DNA of 64,000 bases from Cognatishimia sp. WU-CL00825. Its GTDB lineage: Bacteria; Pseudomonadota; Alphaproteobacteria; Rhodobacterales; Rhodobacteraceae. Under the pieces are notes generated by a model. It had not been told where the DNA came from. It saw only the letters and a list, made by a program, of their open reading frames with translations, and did not search any database. Positions 43,218-51,419 of this stretch are shown in pieces (positions within the stretch are counted from its first letter, which is position 1; every line of letters begins with the position of its first letter). The stretch covers positions 1 through 64,000 of the forward strand of contig NZ_BAABWX010000003.1 of assembly GCF_040364665.1 (NCBI RefSeq), given 5' to 3'. Made by a program: the position numbers and the translations under genes.

Positions 43218-43622
43218 ATGGCTGGCTATTCAGATCGACAGTTGTTTCAAAAACTTGGGCTAAGATCCGGCATGTCGGGTGCCTTGATTGCAGCGCCTGA
43301 CAATTATCAGCAATTGCTGGGAAAAGGCGCGCCTGACATCATCTGGCGATCTAAGGTGTTTGAGGGCTGTGATATTGGCCATGTTTTTACAACATCCCGG
43401 CCCGAACTTTGCCAGCATTGCACAGATTTTCGCGCCCAAATGGCGCGTGACGGAATGCTATGGGTAAGCTGGCCTAAAAAGTCGTCGAAGGTTGCCACAA
43501 CTGTGACTGAAGACGTCATCCGCGAGGCCGCCCTGCCGTTGGGGCTGGTTGATATCAAGGTTTGCGCGGTTGATAGCACTTGGTCCGGCCTGAAGCTGGT
43601 GATCCGCAAGGAGCTGCGCTGA
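43218..43622 (+). CDS. DUF3052 family protein
   Basis: A 134-residue protein of the DUF3052 family: MAGYSDRQLFQKLGLRSG, then LIAAPDNYQQLLG, DGMLWVSWPKKSSK and VTEDVIREAALPLGLVDIKVCAVDSTWSGLKLVIRK. The function of this family is unknown; it is a compact alpha/beta domain. It starts 1 bp after the sulfotransferase stop codon, so both are one transcription unit. Confidence 0.85.
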   Translation: MAGYSDRQLFQKLGLRSGMSGALIAAPDNYQQLLGKGAPDIIWRSKVFEGCDIGHVFTTSRPELCQHCTDFRAQMARDGMLWVSWPKKSSKVATTVTEDVIREAALPLGLVDIKVCAVDSTWSGLKLVIRKELR

Positions 43623-43654
43623 GGGGCGCTGCCACAAAGCACCGCCTCTCCCCC

Positions 43655-43675
43655 GGGTATTTAGGTCAAGAACAA
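43655..43675 (+). repeat. 3' intergenic repeat, type 1 (copy 2)
   Basis: Reads GGGTATTT-AGG-TCAAGAACAA, identical over all 21 nt to copy 4 at 54459. It lies 32 bp downstream of the DUF3052 gene in its sense direction. Confidence 0.8.
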
Positions 43676-43822
43676 GGGCAAGAAATTGTTAACCAAATTC
43701 AGCAATGATTGTTCTGCGGTACAGGCTGGGGAGCCGATGACCGCTCAAGGACAAGTCGCCCCGTCCTTTGCGTAAGCATTGATGCAGTTTCAAACGGCGC
43801 AAGGGCGAGGTGCACCTTGGCT

Positions 43823-43843
43823 TTGTTCTTGATTCAAATACCC
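43823..43843 (-). repeat. 3' intergenic repeat, type 1 (copy 3)
   Basis: On the minus strand reads GGGTATTT-GAA-TCAAGAACAA. It lies 23 bp downstream of the adenosine kinase gene in its sense direction and faces copy 2 across 147 bp that hold no gene. Confidence 0.78.
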
Positions 43844-43866
43844 AAATTCACGCGCGCAAAGCCTGG

Positions 43867-44853
43867 CTACATCAGCCCATTTTTGCGAAACAGCGCCTTC
43901 AGGTCATGTTCGGGGCGCGCACCGAAATGGCCAATCACTTCGGCTGCGGCCAGGCAACCCATCTGTCCGCAGGTGGCCAGATCCTGACCTGTGGCATAGC
44001 CATAAAGAAAACCTGCCGCAAATTGGTCGCCCGCGCCAGTGGCGTCGACCGGGACAATCTTTGTCACCGCAACGGTCGCGCGCTCTGTGCCTTTGATCAG
44101 CAAAACATCCTGACCAGACCGGGTGCAGACCACCAGACCTGACGCCTCTGCCGCTTGGCTTAGCGCCAAATCCAGATCATCGGTTTCGTAAAGCGATTTC
44201 CATTCGTGTTCATTGCCGATCACATAATCCAGCTCGCCGACCAGTCGTTGAAAATCCTCCCGGTGCCGGTCAACGCAGAAGGGATCAGACAATGAAATTC
44301 CGGCTTTGCCGCCGCCTGCTTTGGTCAATTGCGCGGCGCGCTCAAAGGCGGCTTTACCTTTGGGCTTGTCATACAAATAGCCTTCCAGAAACAAGATCAT
44401 CGCCTGTCCGGCCACGTCATCGGCTACATCATCGGGGCCAACTTCGGACGAGATACCAAGATAGGTGTTCATCGAACGCTCGCCATCCGGGGACACAAAG
44501 ATCATCGAACGTGACGTTGGCAACTCGCCATCTGTCACCGGCGCATTTGGGAAATCGGTCCCACCAGAGACCATTTCCTGCGCGTAAAACCGGCCCAACG
44601 CGTCGTCATTCACGCGGCCGATAAAGGCCGTGGTCAAACCCAGATTTCCAAGGCCTGCCAAAGTGTTTGCCACAGACCCTCCCGGGGCCTGCACCCGGTT
44701 GGTCATCGCGCCATATAGCAATTCGCCACGTTCTTTTTCGATCAGCTGCATGATGCCTTTTTGAATGCCCATCAGGTCCAGAAAGCTGTCATTTGACTGG
44801 CTGATAACATCGACGATTGCATTGCCAATTCCGACAACTTGATAGGTGGTCAT
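43867..44853 (-). CDS. adenosine kinase / PfkB-family sugar kinase
   Basis: A 328-residue ribokinase-family kinase with VVGIGNAIVDV at the start, PGGSVANTLAGLGNLG near residue 58, and the catalytic/anion-hole motif DATGAGDQFAAGFLYG near 270. The overall pattern fits bacterial adenosine kinases of alphaproteobacteria (adenosine to AMP), but other nucleosides or sugars are possible. The ATG overlaps the nth stop by 4 bp. Confidence 0.85.
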   Translation of the reverse strand: MTTYQVVGIGNAIVDVISQSNDSFLDLMGIQKGIMQLIEKERGELLYGAMTNRVQAPGGSVANTLAGLGNLGLTTAFIGRVNDDALGRFYAQEMVSGGTDFPNAPVTDGELPTSRSMIFVSPDGERSMNTYLGISSEVGPDDVADDVAGQAMILFLEGYLYDKPKGKAAFERAAQLTKAGGGKAGISLSDPFCVDRHREDFQRLVGELDYVIGNEHEWKSLYETDDLDLALSQAAEASGLVVCTRSGQDVLLIKGTERATVAVTKIVPVDATGAGDQFAAGFLYGYATGQDLATCGQMGCLAAAEVIGHFGARPEHDLKALFRKNGLM

Positions 44854-45494
44854 AGGTTTTTGTCCTCAAACATACAGAGATCGCGGATCAAGCAGGTGCC
44901 GCAAAGTGGCTTGCGCGCTTTGCAATGATAGCGCCCGTGCAAAATCATCCAGTGATGGGCGTGCAGCTGAAAATCCGCTGGGATATTGTCTTCGATGGCC
45001 CGTTCGACTGCCACCACGTCTTTGCCCGGGCAAACACCCGAACGGTTGCCAAAGCGAAAAATATGGGTGTCGACGGCCTGGGCCGGCGTTTGCCACCACA
45101 TGTTCAGCACCACGTTGGCAGTTTTGCGGCCTACGCCAGGCAAGCTTTCAAGGGCAGCGCGAGAATTGGGCACGATGCTGTCATATTGCTCGACCAAAAT
45201 TTTGGAGAGCTTCATCACGTTTTTGGCTTTGTTGCGATAAAGACCGATGGTCTTAATATGGGCAATCAGAGCCTCTTCGCCGAGATCCAACATCTTTTGC
45301 GGCGTGTCAGCGACCTTAAACAGTTCTTTAGTGGCTTTGTTCACACCAACGTCTGTGGCTTGGGCAGACAGGGCCACGGCCACGACAAGCGTAAAGGCGT
45401 TTACATGGTCCAGTTCCCCTTTGGGTTCTGGCTCTGCCGCGTGAAAACGGGTGAAAATCTCGCGGATCGTGTGATAATCAAGCTGCTTTGCCAT
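44850..45494 (-). CDS. nth: endonuclease III
   Basis: A 214-residue DNA glycosylase/AP lyase for oxidised pyrimidines. The helix-hairpin-helix LPGVGRKTANVVLN contains the catalytic Lys and VDTHIFR the catalytic Asp. Four cysteines with spacing C-x6-C-x2-C-x5-C near the C-terminus bind the 4Fe-4S cluster. The start follows GGAAG. Co-transcribed with the adenosine kinase gene and divergent from an alkylation repair gene. Confidence 0.95.
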   Translation of the reverse strand: MAKQLDYHTIREIFTRFHAAEPEPKGELDHVNAFTLVVAVALSAQATDVGVNKATKELFKVADTPQKMLDLGEEALIAHIKTIGLYRNKAKNVMKLSKILVEQYDSIVPNSRAALESLPGVGRKTANVVLNMWWQTPAQAVDTHIFRFGNRSGVCPGKDVVAVERAIEDNIPADFQLHAHHWMILHGRYHCKARKPLCGTCLIRDLCMFEDKNL

Positions 45495-45636
45495 ATCGCT
45501 TCCGGACGGTTGGTGACAACAGAAGTCGCCATAAATGTGTCGTAGCAGAAGATCAATCTTTGGTCTGCAAAACAGCAGGTTTCGGGTCGCGCTGGGACAT
45601 TTTGGTCCCTAGGGTATTTTGCATGGAGGCGACGCA

Positions 45637-46479
45637 ATGAGCGATATGGACCAAAGTTATCATTATGGCGTTATGCGCCGCGCCATCGAATTGATTGATG
45701 ACAGCAACGAGAATTTGTCGCTGGATGACCTGGCGAAAGCCATGGGCATGAGTCCAGCACATTTTCAGCGCTTGTTCTCTCGGTGGGCGGGCGTTTCTCC
45801 AAAGCGGTTCCAGCAATACCTAACTTTAGGGCATGCAAAGGCGTTGCTGCGTGCGCAGCACACCACTTTGGATACAGCGCATGAGCTGGGGCTCTCGGGA
45901 AGTGGGCGCTTGCACGATTTATTCTTGCGCTGGGAGGCGATGAGCCCCGGTGAGTATGCCCGAAACGGGAGAGGGCTGGACATCTATTGGAGTTGGGTTG
46001 ACTCGCCGTTTGGGCCAGCAATTGTAATGGGGACCCAAAAAGGCATTTGTGGGGTCGGCTTTGCCGCTGAAACCGGCGCTGATCAGACCTTGGAAGACTT
46101 ACAATCGCGTTGGCCAATGGCGCGGTTCATCGAAGATAGCGCGCGCGTAGCGCCGTGGGGACAAGCAGCCTTTGCAGACAAGCGCACCGATCAATCCCTT
46201 TCGCTGCATTTGATTGGCAGCCCGATGCAAATCAAGGTCTGGGAAGCTTTGCTGTCCGTGCCCTCGGGACAGGTGACCACCTATTCGGAAATTGCAGCAG
46301 CGATCGCCAACCCAAAGGCGGTGCGCGCCGTGGGCACAGCCGTCGGGCGAAACCCGATCAGTTGGCTGATCCCTTGCCATCGTGCCCTACGCAAGTCAGG
46401 GGGCTTGGGCGGATATCATTGGGGTTTGCCGGTGAAACGCGCCATGCTGGCCTATGAAACAGCCCGTGCGGAGGCCTGA
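45637..46479 (+). CDS. Ada-like methylated-DNA-[protein]-cysteine S-methyltransferase with AraC-type HTH
   Basis: A 280-residue protein. An AraC-type helix-turn-helix region comes first (LSLDDLAKAMGMSPAHFQRLFSRWAGVSPKRFQQYL) and the O6-alkylguanine-DNA alkyltransferase domain last, with the acceptor Cys in ISWLIPCHRALRKSGGLGGYHWG. The N-terminal zinc/phosphotriester domain of full Ada is missing, so it lacks the methyl switch that activates E. coli Ada. It repairs O6-methylguanine. The ATG at 45637 follows GGAGG. The divergent neighbour is nth, another repair gene. Confidence 0.9.
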   Translation: MSDMDQSYHYGVMRRAIELIDDSNENLSLDDLAKAMGMSPAHFQRLFSRWAGVSPKRFQQYLTLGHAKALLRAQHTTLDTAHELGLSGSGRLHDLFLRWEAMSPGEYARNGRGLDIYWSWVDSPFGPAIVMGTQKGICGVGFAAETGADQTLEDLQSRWPMARFIEDSARVAPWGQAAFADKRTDQSLSLHLIGSPMQIKVWEALLSVPSGQVTTYSEIAAAIANPKAVRAVGTAVGRNPISWLIPCHRALRKSGGLGGYHWGLPVKRAMLAYETARAEA

Positions 46480-46607
46480 AATGTCGGTTTTCCTAGGAAA
46501 ATGGGCAATTCCTCGCCGATTTCCCCCTTGTGACTTACATATCTAAGGCGCAGGTTTGCTTCAGAGCTTACATGTCCGGCATACGGACCTGCATAAATGA
46601 GGCAAAT

Positions 46608-47261
46608 ATGATCCGAGCAAAATTGGCCATTGGCCTGACCCTTGGTGCAACGCTGTTGCTTAGCGCCTGTACTGATCCAAATTATGCGGGCATCGACCGC
46701 ACAAAAACCAAAAACGGAGCCGCTGTTGGCGCGGCTTTGGGGGGTATCTTTGGTGCCCTGACCGCCGACAACAAAGGCAAAGGGGCGGTGCGTGGCGCGG
46801 CCATCGGCGCTGGTATCGGCGCATTGGTGGGCAACGAGCTTGATAAACAAGAGGCCGATCTGAGGCGCGATCTGAACAATGACAATGTTCAGATCACCAA
46901 CACCGGTGATCGTTTGATTGTCACTCTGCCGCAGGACATCCTGTTTGCAACTGACAGCAGTGCAGTGCGTTCTGATTTGCAACGGGATCTGCGTACCATC
47001 GCGGGCAATCTCAGCGCCTATCCAAATTCAACCATTCAAATTCTAGGCCACACCGACAATGTCGGCGATGCGGGCTACAATCAGGGGCTAAGCCAACGCC
47101 GCGCCGAAGCTGTGGCGGATGTGTTGCTTGAGGCGGGTGTGCCGTTTGCCCGTGTTCAGACCAGCGGTCGCGGAGAAGACCAGCCGCTTGCCACAAACCT
47201 GACCCCCGAGGGTCGTGCTCAGAATCGCCGGGTTGAAATTGTGATTTTACCCAACGCCTGA
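46608..47261 (+). CDS. OmpA-family lipoprotein (peptidoglycan-associated)
   Basis: A 217-residue lipoprotein. The signal peptide ends in the lipobox LLSAC (Cys near residue 20). It is followed by a glycine-zipper membrane segment (GAAVGAALGGIFGAL...GAAIGAGIGALVGNELD) and a C-terminal OmpA domain (FATDSSAVRSDLQRDL, ILGHTDNVGDAGYNQGLSQRRA, NRRVEIVI) that binds peptidoglycan. It resembles YiaD-type envelope stability factors. The ATG at 46608 follows GAGG. It has its own terminator. Confidence 0.9.
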   Translation: MIRAKLAIGLTLGATLLLSACTDPNYAGIDRTKTKNGAAVGAALGGIFGALTADNKGKGAVRGAAIGAGIGALVGNELDKQEADLRRDLNNDNVQITNTGDRLIVTLPQDILFATDSSAVRSDLQRDLRTIAGNLSAYPNSTIQILGHTDNVGDAGYNQGLSQRRAEAVADVLLEAGVPFARVQTSGRGEDQPLATNLTPEGRAQNRRVEIVILPNA

Positions 47262-47295
47262 TAGCGGCAACCGTGCAATCTATTGACTTAAGACA

Positions 47296-47324
47296 CCCCG
47301 GTGCAATTGTGCCGGGGTTTTTTT
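47296..47324 (+). terminator. Rho-independent terminator of the OmpA lipoprotein gene
   Basis: CCCCGG (47296-47301) and CCGGGG (47312-47317) form the stem, followed by seven T. Confidence 0.85.
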
Positions 47325-47364
47325 GAGGATTGCAGACGAGGTGTTTGGCGATCGAACAATGGTT

Positions 47365-47379
47365 GCACAGACCCTGTGC
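47365..47379. promoter_or_regulatory. palindrome GCACAG-ACC-CTGTGC upstream of the FMN reductase gene
   Basis: A perfect 6-3-6 dyad about 85 bp upstream of the reductase start, in the 140 bp between the OmpA terminator and that gene. Position and symmetry fit an operator; the regulator is unknown. Confidence 0.35.
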
Positions 47380-47463
47380 GCCAATGAGCGGCAATCAAAG
47401 TTGTTTATGGCGTGTTTTTCCGTAGGCTCTGGATTGAGCAAACAGGGATTTAAAGGGAACACT

Positions 47464-48009
47464 ATGACATTGCAATTGCTTGGCATTTCGGGATCTCTGC
47501 GCAAAGACGCCACAAATACCAAGCTTGTGCGCGAGGCTGCGCGTTTGTTTGGCGATGCGGACTATGTGCAGGCTGACCTGAATATCCCGCTGTATGACGG
47601 GGACGATGAAGTGCAAAACGGGTTGCCATTGGCGGTGCAAAAACTGGTGCAACAAATTTCCGAGGCTGATGCGGTATTGATTTCAACCCCAGAGTACAAC
47701 TCGGGCATCACAGGTGTTTTGAAAAATACTTTGGATTGGGTCAGCCGCAGCAAACTCAAACCTTGGGACGGCAAACCTGTTGCGGTCATGAGTGCGGCGG
47801 CGGGACGGGCTGGCGGCATTCGCGCTCAAACCATGTTGCGCACCTGTATGACCCCGTTCAAAGCACGTATTGTTCCGGCTGCGGAAGTGGCCGTTTCAAG
47901 CAGCGCTGACGCATTTGACGCAGAGGGGCGGTTGATCTCAGAGCGGTATCAGGTCGCAGTGCAACGACTGATGGAGGCTTTGCAGACTGACCTTAACCGC
48001 GGGCGTTAG
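47464..48009 (+). CDS. NADPH-dependent FMN reductase-family protein
   Basis: A 181-residue flavodoxin-like protein. The FMN phosphate loop is GISGSLRKDATNTKL at the N-terminus and the second flavin motif TPEYNSGITGVLKNTLDWVSR near residue 80. Such enzymes reduce FMN, quinones, azo compounds or chromate. The ATG at 47464 follows AAAGGGAA; the frame is open further upstream but that part crosses the dyad and is not gene-like. Confidence 0.88.
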   Translation: MTLQLLGISGSLRKDATNTKLVREAARLFGDADYVQADLNIPLYDGDDEVQNGLPLAVQKLVQQISEADAVLISTPEYNSGITGVLKNTLDWVSRSKLKPWDGKPVAVMSAAAGRAGGIRAQTMLRTCMTPFKARIVPAAEVAVSSSADAFDAEGRLISERYQVAVQRLMEALQTDLNRGR

Positions 48010-48026
48010 GATGGTGTGGACCTGCA

Positions 48027-49061
48027 CTAGAGCGACGCAGAAGGTTTGAACGGTTCGGGAATTGTGTCCCGGTTTTCTAGGATAAGGTCCGCCATGACTT
48101 CACCCACTTTGGGGGCCATGCCAAAGCCAATTTTAAAGCCGCCGTTAGCGATATAGTCCTTTGGGCGAGTCGGGTGTGCACCAAGCATGGGTGCCCGAGA
48201 TTTTGCCCGCGGTCTTACGCCCGCCCAGCGGCGCAATATCGGGGCCTTTGCAAGGCTTGGCACGGCCTCGATGGCGCGGGCAAGTACCAGATCGATTTGC
48301 GCATCCGTGCTTGTTGGGTCGTCAAATTCACGTTCGCTGGTCGAGCCGATCGCAACTGTGCCATCAATGTGCGGCACCATGTGAACACTGTCTGCAAAGA
48401 GCTGTGGCATCAAAGACTGGTTGTACTTAAGCAAGATCGCCTGACCCTTTACGCCATTGCCGATGGGCCGTCCAAGCTCTGTGGAAAGCTCAGTCAAACC
48501 CTGCCATCCTGTCGCCCAGACAACAGCCCCCTTGGGCTGGGCATCTGTGGATATACGCCCGCCTTTGGCCAAAATAGCGGCGGCTAATGCTTCGCAGGCC
48601 ATACGCGGGTGGATTCTGGCACTTAGACTGTCTTTGATCAGGAAACCTGTGACTGATTGCGGTGACCATGTATCTGCCGAATTGGCAGGCAACACTTGCC
48701 ACGTGGCCTTGCCTTGCCAAAGCGTCAGAGCGTTTTCAGACCGCCTGTGTGCCAATTCCAGCGCACGCGTGTCAACAATGGGCTGCAGGCGCCCCGTGCT
48801 GCCATATCCTGAAGCCTTACCACCGACACTTTCCACTTTGGGCCAAAATTGCCGTGCCATAATCAGGCTTTCAAACTGAAAGGCTTTCTTGTCGTTCCAG
48901 TTTTCAGGCGTATGCGGTGCGAGCGCGCCAACTATGCCGCCAGATGCGCCCGCGGCTACACCATTGGGATCAATGACCTGTACCTTGGCCCCACGTTGAA
49001 TGCAGGCCCAAGCCACTGAAAGCCCAAAGGCCCCTGCCCCCATCACGGTTACATCCACCAT
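48027..49061 (-). CDS. FAD-dependent oxidoreductase, probably the separate MnmC oxidase-domain counterpart
   Basis: A 344-residue DAO-family flavoprotein with the dinucleotide motif VMGAGAFGLSVAWACIQRGAKVQVID at the N-terminus, GASGGIVGALAPH and a C-terminal WAGVRPRAKSRAPMLG...IANGGFKIGFGMAP. The latter resembles the C-terminal oxidase half of MnmC, which removes carboxymethyl from cmnm5U in tRNA. The divergent neighbour is the separate methyltransferase half (mnmD). A glycine oxidase role remains possible. The ATG at 49061 is chosen; 49079 is an alternative. Confidence 0.78.
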   Translation of the reverse strand: MVDVTVMGAGAFGLSVAWACIQRGAKVQVIDPNGVAAGASGGIVGALAPHTPENWNDKKAFQFESLIMARQFWPKVESVGGKASGYGSTGRLQPIVDTRALELAHRRSENALTLWQGKATWQVLPANSADTWSPQSVTGFLIKDSLSARIHPRMACEALAAAILAKGGRISTDAQPKGAVVWATGWQGLTELSTELGRPIGNGVKGQAILLKYNQSLMPQLFADSVHMVPHIDGTVAIGSTSEREFDDPTSTDAQIDLVLARAIEAVPSLAKAPILRRWAGVRPRAKSRAPMLGAHPTRPKDYIANGGFKIGFGMAPKVGEVMADLILENRDTIPEPFKPSASL

Positions 49062-49121
49062 TGCCAAATCACCTGTCATTGCCCACAGTTACGCGTTCCA
49101 TATTCTCTAAGGCATTCCCGC

Positions 49122-49793
49122 ATGAGCGACCAGTCAGCAAAACTGGAATGGCGCGACGAAAAGATTCCCGTCTCGACCCATTTCGACGACCCATATTTCA
49201 GCTTGGACCATGGCCTGAATGAAACCCGTCATGTCTTTTTGTCCGGCAATAATCTGCCAGCGCGGTTCACGCCAGGGTTCCATATTGCCGAGTTGGGTTT
49301 TGGCACGGGGTTGAACTTTTTGGCTGCCTGGCGTGCTTGGGAGGCGTCTGGGCAAACCACGCCTTTGAAGTTTACCAGTTTCGAAGCTTTTCCGATGGAG
49401 GCCGAAGACATGGCGCGGGCTTTGACGTCTTTTCCCGAGGTCGGTGCTTTTGCAGAGCGGCTCTGTGCCGCTTGGGCCCAAGACAAAACACTTGCGACAT
49501 TGAAAGGCGTAGAGGCCAAGGTGATTTTGGGTGACGCCAGACAGACGTTGCCACGCGAAAGCTGGCAGGCGGACGCCTGGTTTCTAGATGGGTTTTCCCC
49601 CGCAAAGAACCCTGAGCTTTGGGACGAGAAATTGATGGCAGAGGTTGGGCGGCACACGACAGCTGGGGGTACCGCCGCCACCTATACTGCTGCCGGGTTT
49701 GTACGCAGAAATTTGCAAGCCGCCGGATTTGATGTGACCCGTCTATCTGGTTTTGGCCGCAAACGTCATATGACAACGGCGTTAAAGACCTAA
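49122..49793 (+). CDS. mnmD: tRNA (5-methylaminomethyl-2-thiouridine) methyltransferase MnmD
   Basis: A 223-residue methyltransferase of the MnmC N-terminal (DUF752) family. Visible are FHIAELGFGTGLNFLAAW (SAM-binding GxGxG-like loop) and DAWFLDGFSPAKNPELWDE, the family signature, followed by GGTAATYTAAGFVRRNLQAAGF. It adds the final methyl of mnm5s2U34 in tRNA. In E. coli this domain is fused to an FAD oxidase; here it stands alone. The eamA-type gene begins 2 bp later. Confidence 0.92.
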   Translation: MSDQSAKLEWRDEKIPVSTHFDDPYFSLDHGLNETRHVFLSGNNLPARFTPGFHIAELGFGTGLNFLAAWRAWEASGQTTPLKFTSFEAFPMEAEDMARALTSFPEVGAFAERLCAAWAQDKTLATLKGVEAKVILGDARQTLPRESWQADAWFLDGFSPAKNPELWDEKLMAEVGRHTTAGGTAATYTAAGFVRRNLQAAGFDVTRLSGFGRKRHMTTALKT

Positions 49794-49795
49794 AT

Positions 49796-50662
49796 ATGGC
49801 CAAGTCAAACAATCGGCTTGGCATCCTGTTGATGTGCCTGACGTCCCTCGTCTTTGCGTTGCAGGACGGGCTTTCGCGGCATCTTGCAGAAAACTACAAT
49901 GTCTTTGTCGTGGTGATGATCCGATATTGGTTTTTTGCGGCATTTGTTATTCTGATGGCCATGCGCAATGGGGGGCTTGGACAGGCGGTGCGCACCAAGC
50001 ATCCCTATCTGCAAATTATCCGGGGCCTGATTTTAGCACTGGAGATCTGCGTGACAGTCGCAGCGTTCACGCTATTGGGGTTAACGGAAACCCACGCCAT
50101 TTTCGCCTGTTTTCCGCTGATGATTGCGGCCCTTTCAGGCCCTGTATTGGGTGAGACGGTTGGGATCAGGCGCTGGTTTGCCATTGGATTGGGGGCTGTC
50201 GGAGTCCTGGTGATACTGCGCCCAGGTAATGGGGTATTTGCACCCGCCGCAGCGGTGCCCCTATTGGGGGCTGCGATGTTTGCGGCTTATCACCTGATGA
50301 CGCGCTATGTGGCGATCAAGGACTCAACGGCCACAAGTTTTTTCTATACCGGGGTCAGCGGTTGTGTGGTCATGACCGTGATCGGACTGTTTTATTGGCA
50401 ACCTATTGTCGGAACAGATTTGGTTTGGATGCTTATCCTGAGCTGTGGCGCGTTGGTCGGGCACTGGCTGCTGATCAAAACCTATGAATATGCAGAAGCA
50501 AGCGTCGTTCAGCCCTTTGCGTTTTTACAGCTGCCCTTTGCCGTAATCTTGGGTATAGCTTTTTTTGCAGAAACATTGCGTATCAACGTAGCGATGGGTG
50601 CGAGCATTGTGGTGTGTGCTGGGGTGTTTACGCTTTGGCGCGAGCATCATCAGGGGCCATAG
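49796..50662 (+). CDS. EamA/DMT-family transporter
   Basis: A 288-residue membrane protein with about ten hydrophobic segments in two EamA repeats (first around 8-140, second around 150-285). DMT proteins export or import small metabolites; the substrate cannot be inferred. It follows mnmD by 2 bp without a clear ribosome-binding site, so translation may be coupled. Confidence 0.88.
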   Translation: MAKSNNRLGILLMCLTSLVFALQDGLSRHLAENYNVFVVVMIRYWFFAAFVILMAMRNGGLGQAVRTKHPYLQIIRGLILALEICVTVAAFTLLGLTETHAIFACFPLMIAALSGPVLGETVGIRRWFAIGLGAVGVLVILRPGNGVFAPAAAVPLLGAAMFAAYHLMTRYVAIKDSTATSFFYTGVSGCVVMTVIGLFYWQPIVGTDLVWMLILSCGALVGHWLLIKTYEYAEASVVQPFAFLQLPFAVILGIAFFAETLRINVAMGASIVVCAGVFTLWREHHQGP

Positions 50663-50678
50663 CGGGGAAGCCAATACA

Positions 50679-51419
50679 GTGGATATTTACACGTTGGTTG
50701 CGCTTGGAACCGGGGCTTTGGTGTCGGGGTTTGTCAGCGGTTTTGCTGGATTTGGCACGGCTTTGTTTGCCTCGGCGTTCTGGTTTGCGGTGTTGCCAGC
50801 ACATCTTGTGCCGCCACTGGTCATTCTGGCAGCGGTTGCTGGCCAAATCGTCGGACTGGCCCGCCTGAAAAGACAACTGACTTTCAAGCGAGCTTTACCT
50901 CTGATTTCAGGTGGAATCATTGGGGTGCCGATTGGCACATTGGTTTTGTTTGTATTATCGCCTTGGGTGATCAAGTTGGGCATTGGGCTGTTTTTGGTCA
51001 GCTATGCCTTGTGGCAAATGCTGGGTGAAAAGTTCCGCATCACGATTGGCCCCCAGCCCTTGGCGCTTGACCGCGCCATTGGGTTTATTGGCGGCATTCT
51101 TGGCGGCATCGCAGGTCTGGCGGGCCCTGTGCCAATCGTATGGCTGCAATTGCAGGCCCTGCCCGCAAGCGAGCAACGCGCACGTTATCAGCCTTTTAAC
51201 TTGTGCATTCTGGCGCTTTCAGCACTTTCCATGGCCATTTTCGGCGTGATAACAGCCGAAGTCTTGAAGCTGGCCCTTTTTGCGGTGCCCCTGACGGTGA
51301 TCGCCGCTTGGTTTGGTGTCAAAGCCTATGCGCGGGTATCAGAAAATAGTTTCCGAATTTGGATTTTGTGCCTCTTGCTAGTTTCTGGCTGTTTTGTGCT
51401 ACTTCAGACGTTGGTCTAG
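50679..51419 (+). CDS. TSUP (TauE/SafE-type) membrane permease
   Basis: A 246-residue membrane protein with the TSUP repeat features SGFVSGFAGFGTALFASAFWF and GFIGGILGGIAGLAGPVPIVWLQL. Members move sulfite, sulfoacetate, sulfolactate or other anions. A GTG start at 50679 is preferred because GGGGAAG lies 8 nt upstream. Its stop codon overlaps the stop codon of the convergent transglycosylase gene: both use the shared CTAG at 51416-51419. Confidence 0.87.
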   Translation: MDIYTLVALGTGALVSGFVSGFAGFGTALFASAFWFAVLPAHLVPPLVILAAVAGQIVGLARLKRQLTFKRALPLISGGIIGVPIGTLVLFVLSPWVIKLGIGLFLVSYALWQMLGEKFRITIGPQPLALDRAIGFIGGILGGIAGLAGPVPIVWLQLQALPASEQRARYQPFNLCILALSALSMAIFGVITAEVLKLALFAVPLTVIAAWFGVKAYARVSENSFRIWILCLLLVSGCFVLLQTLV

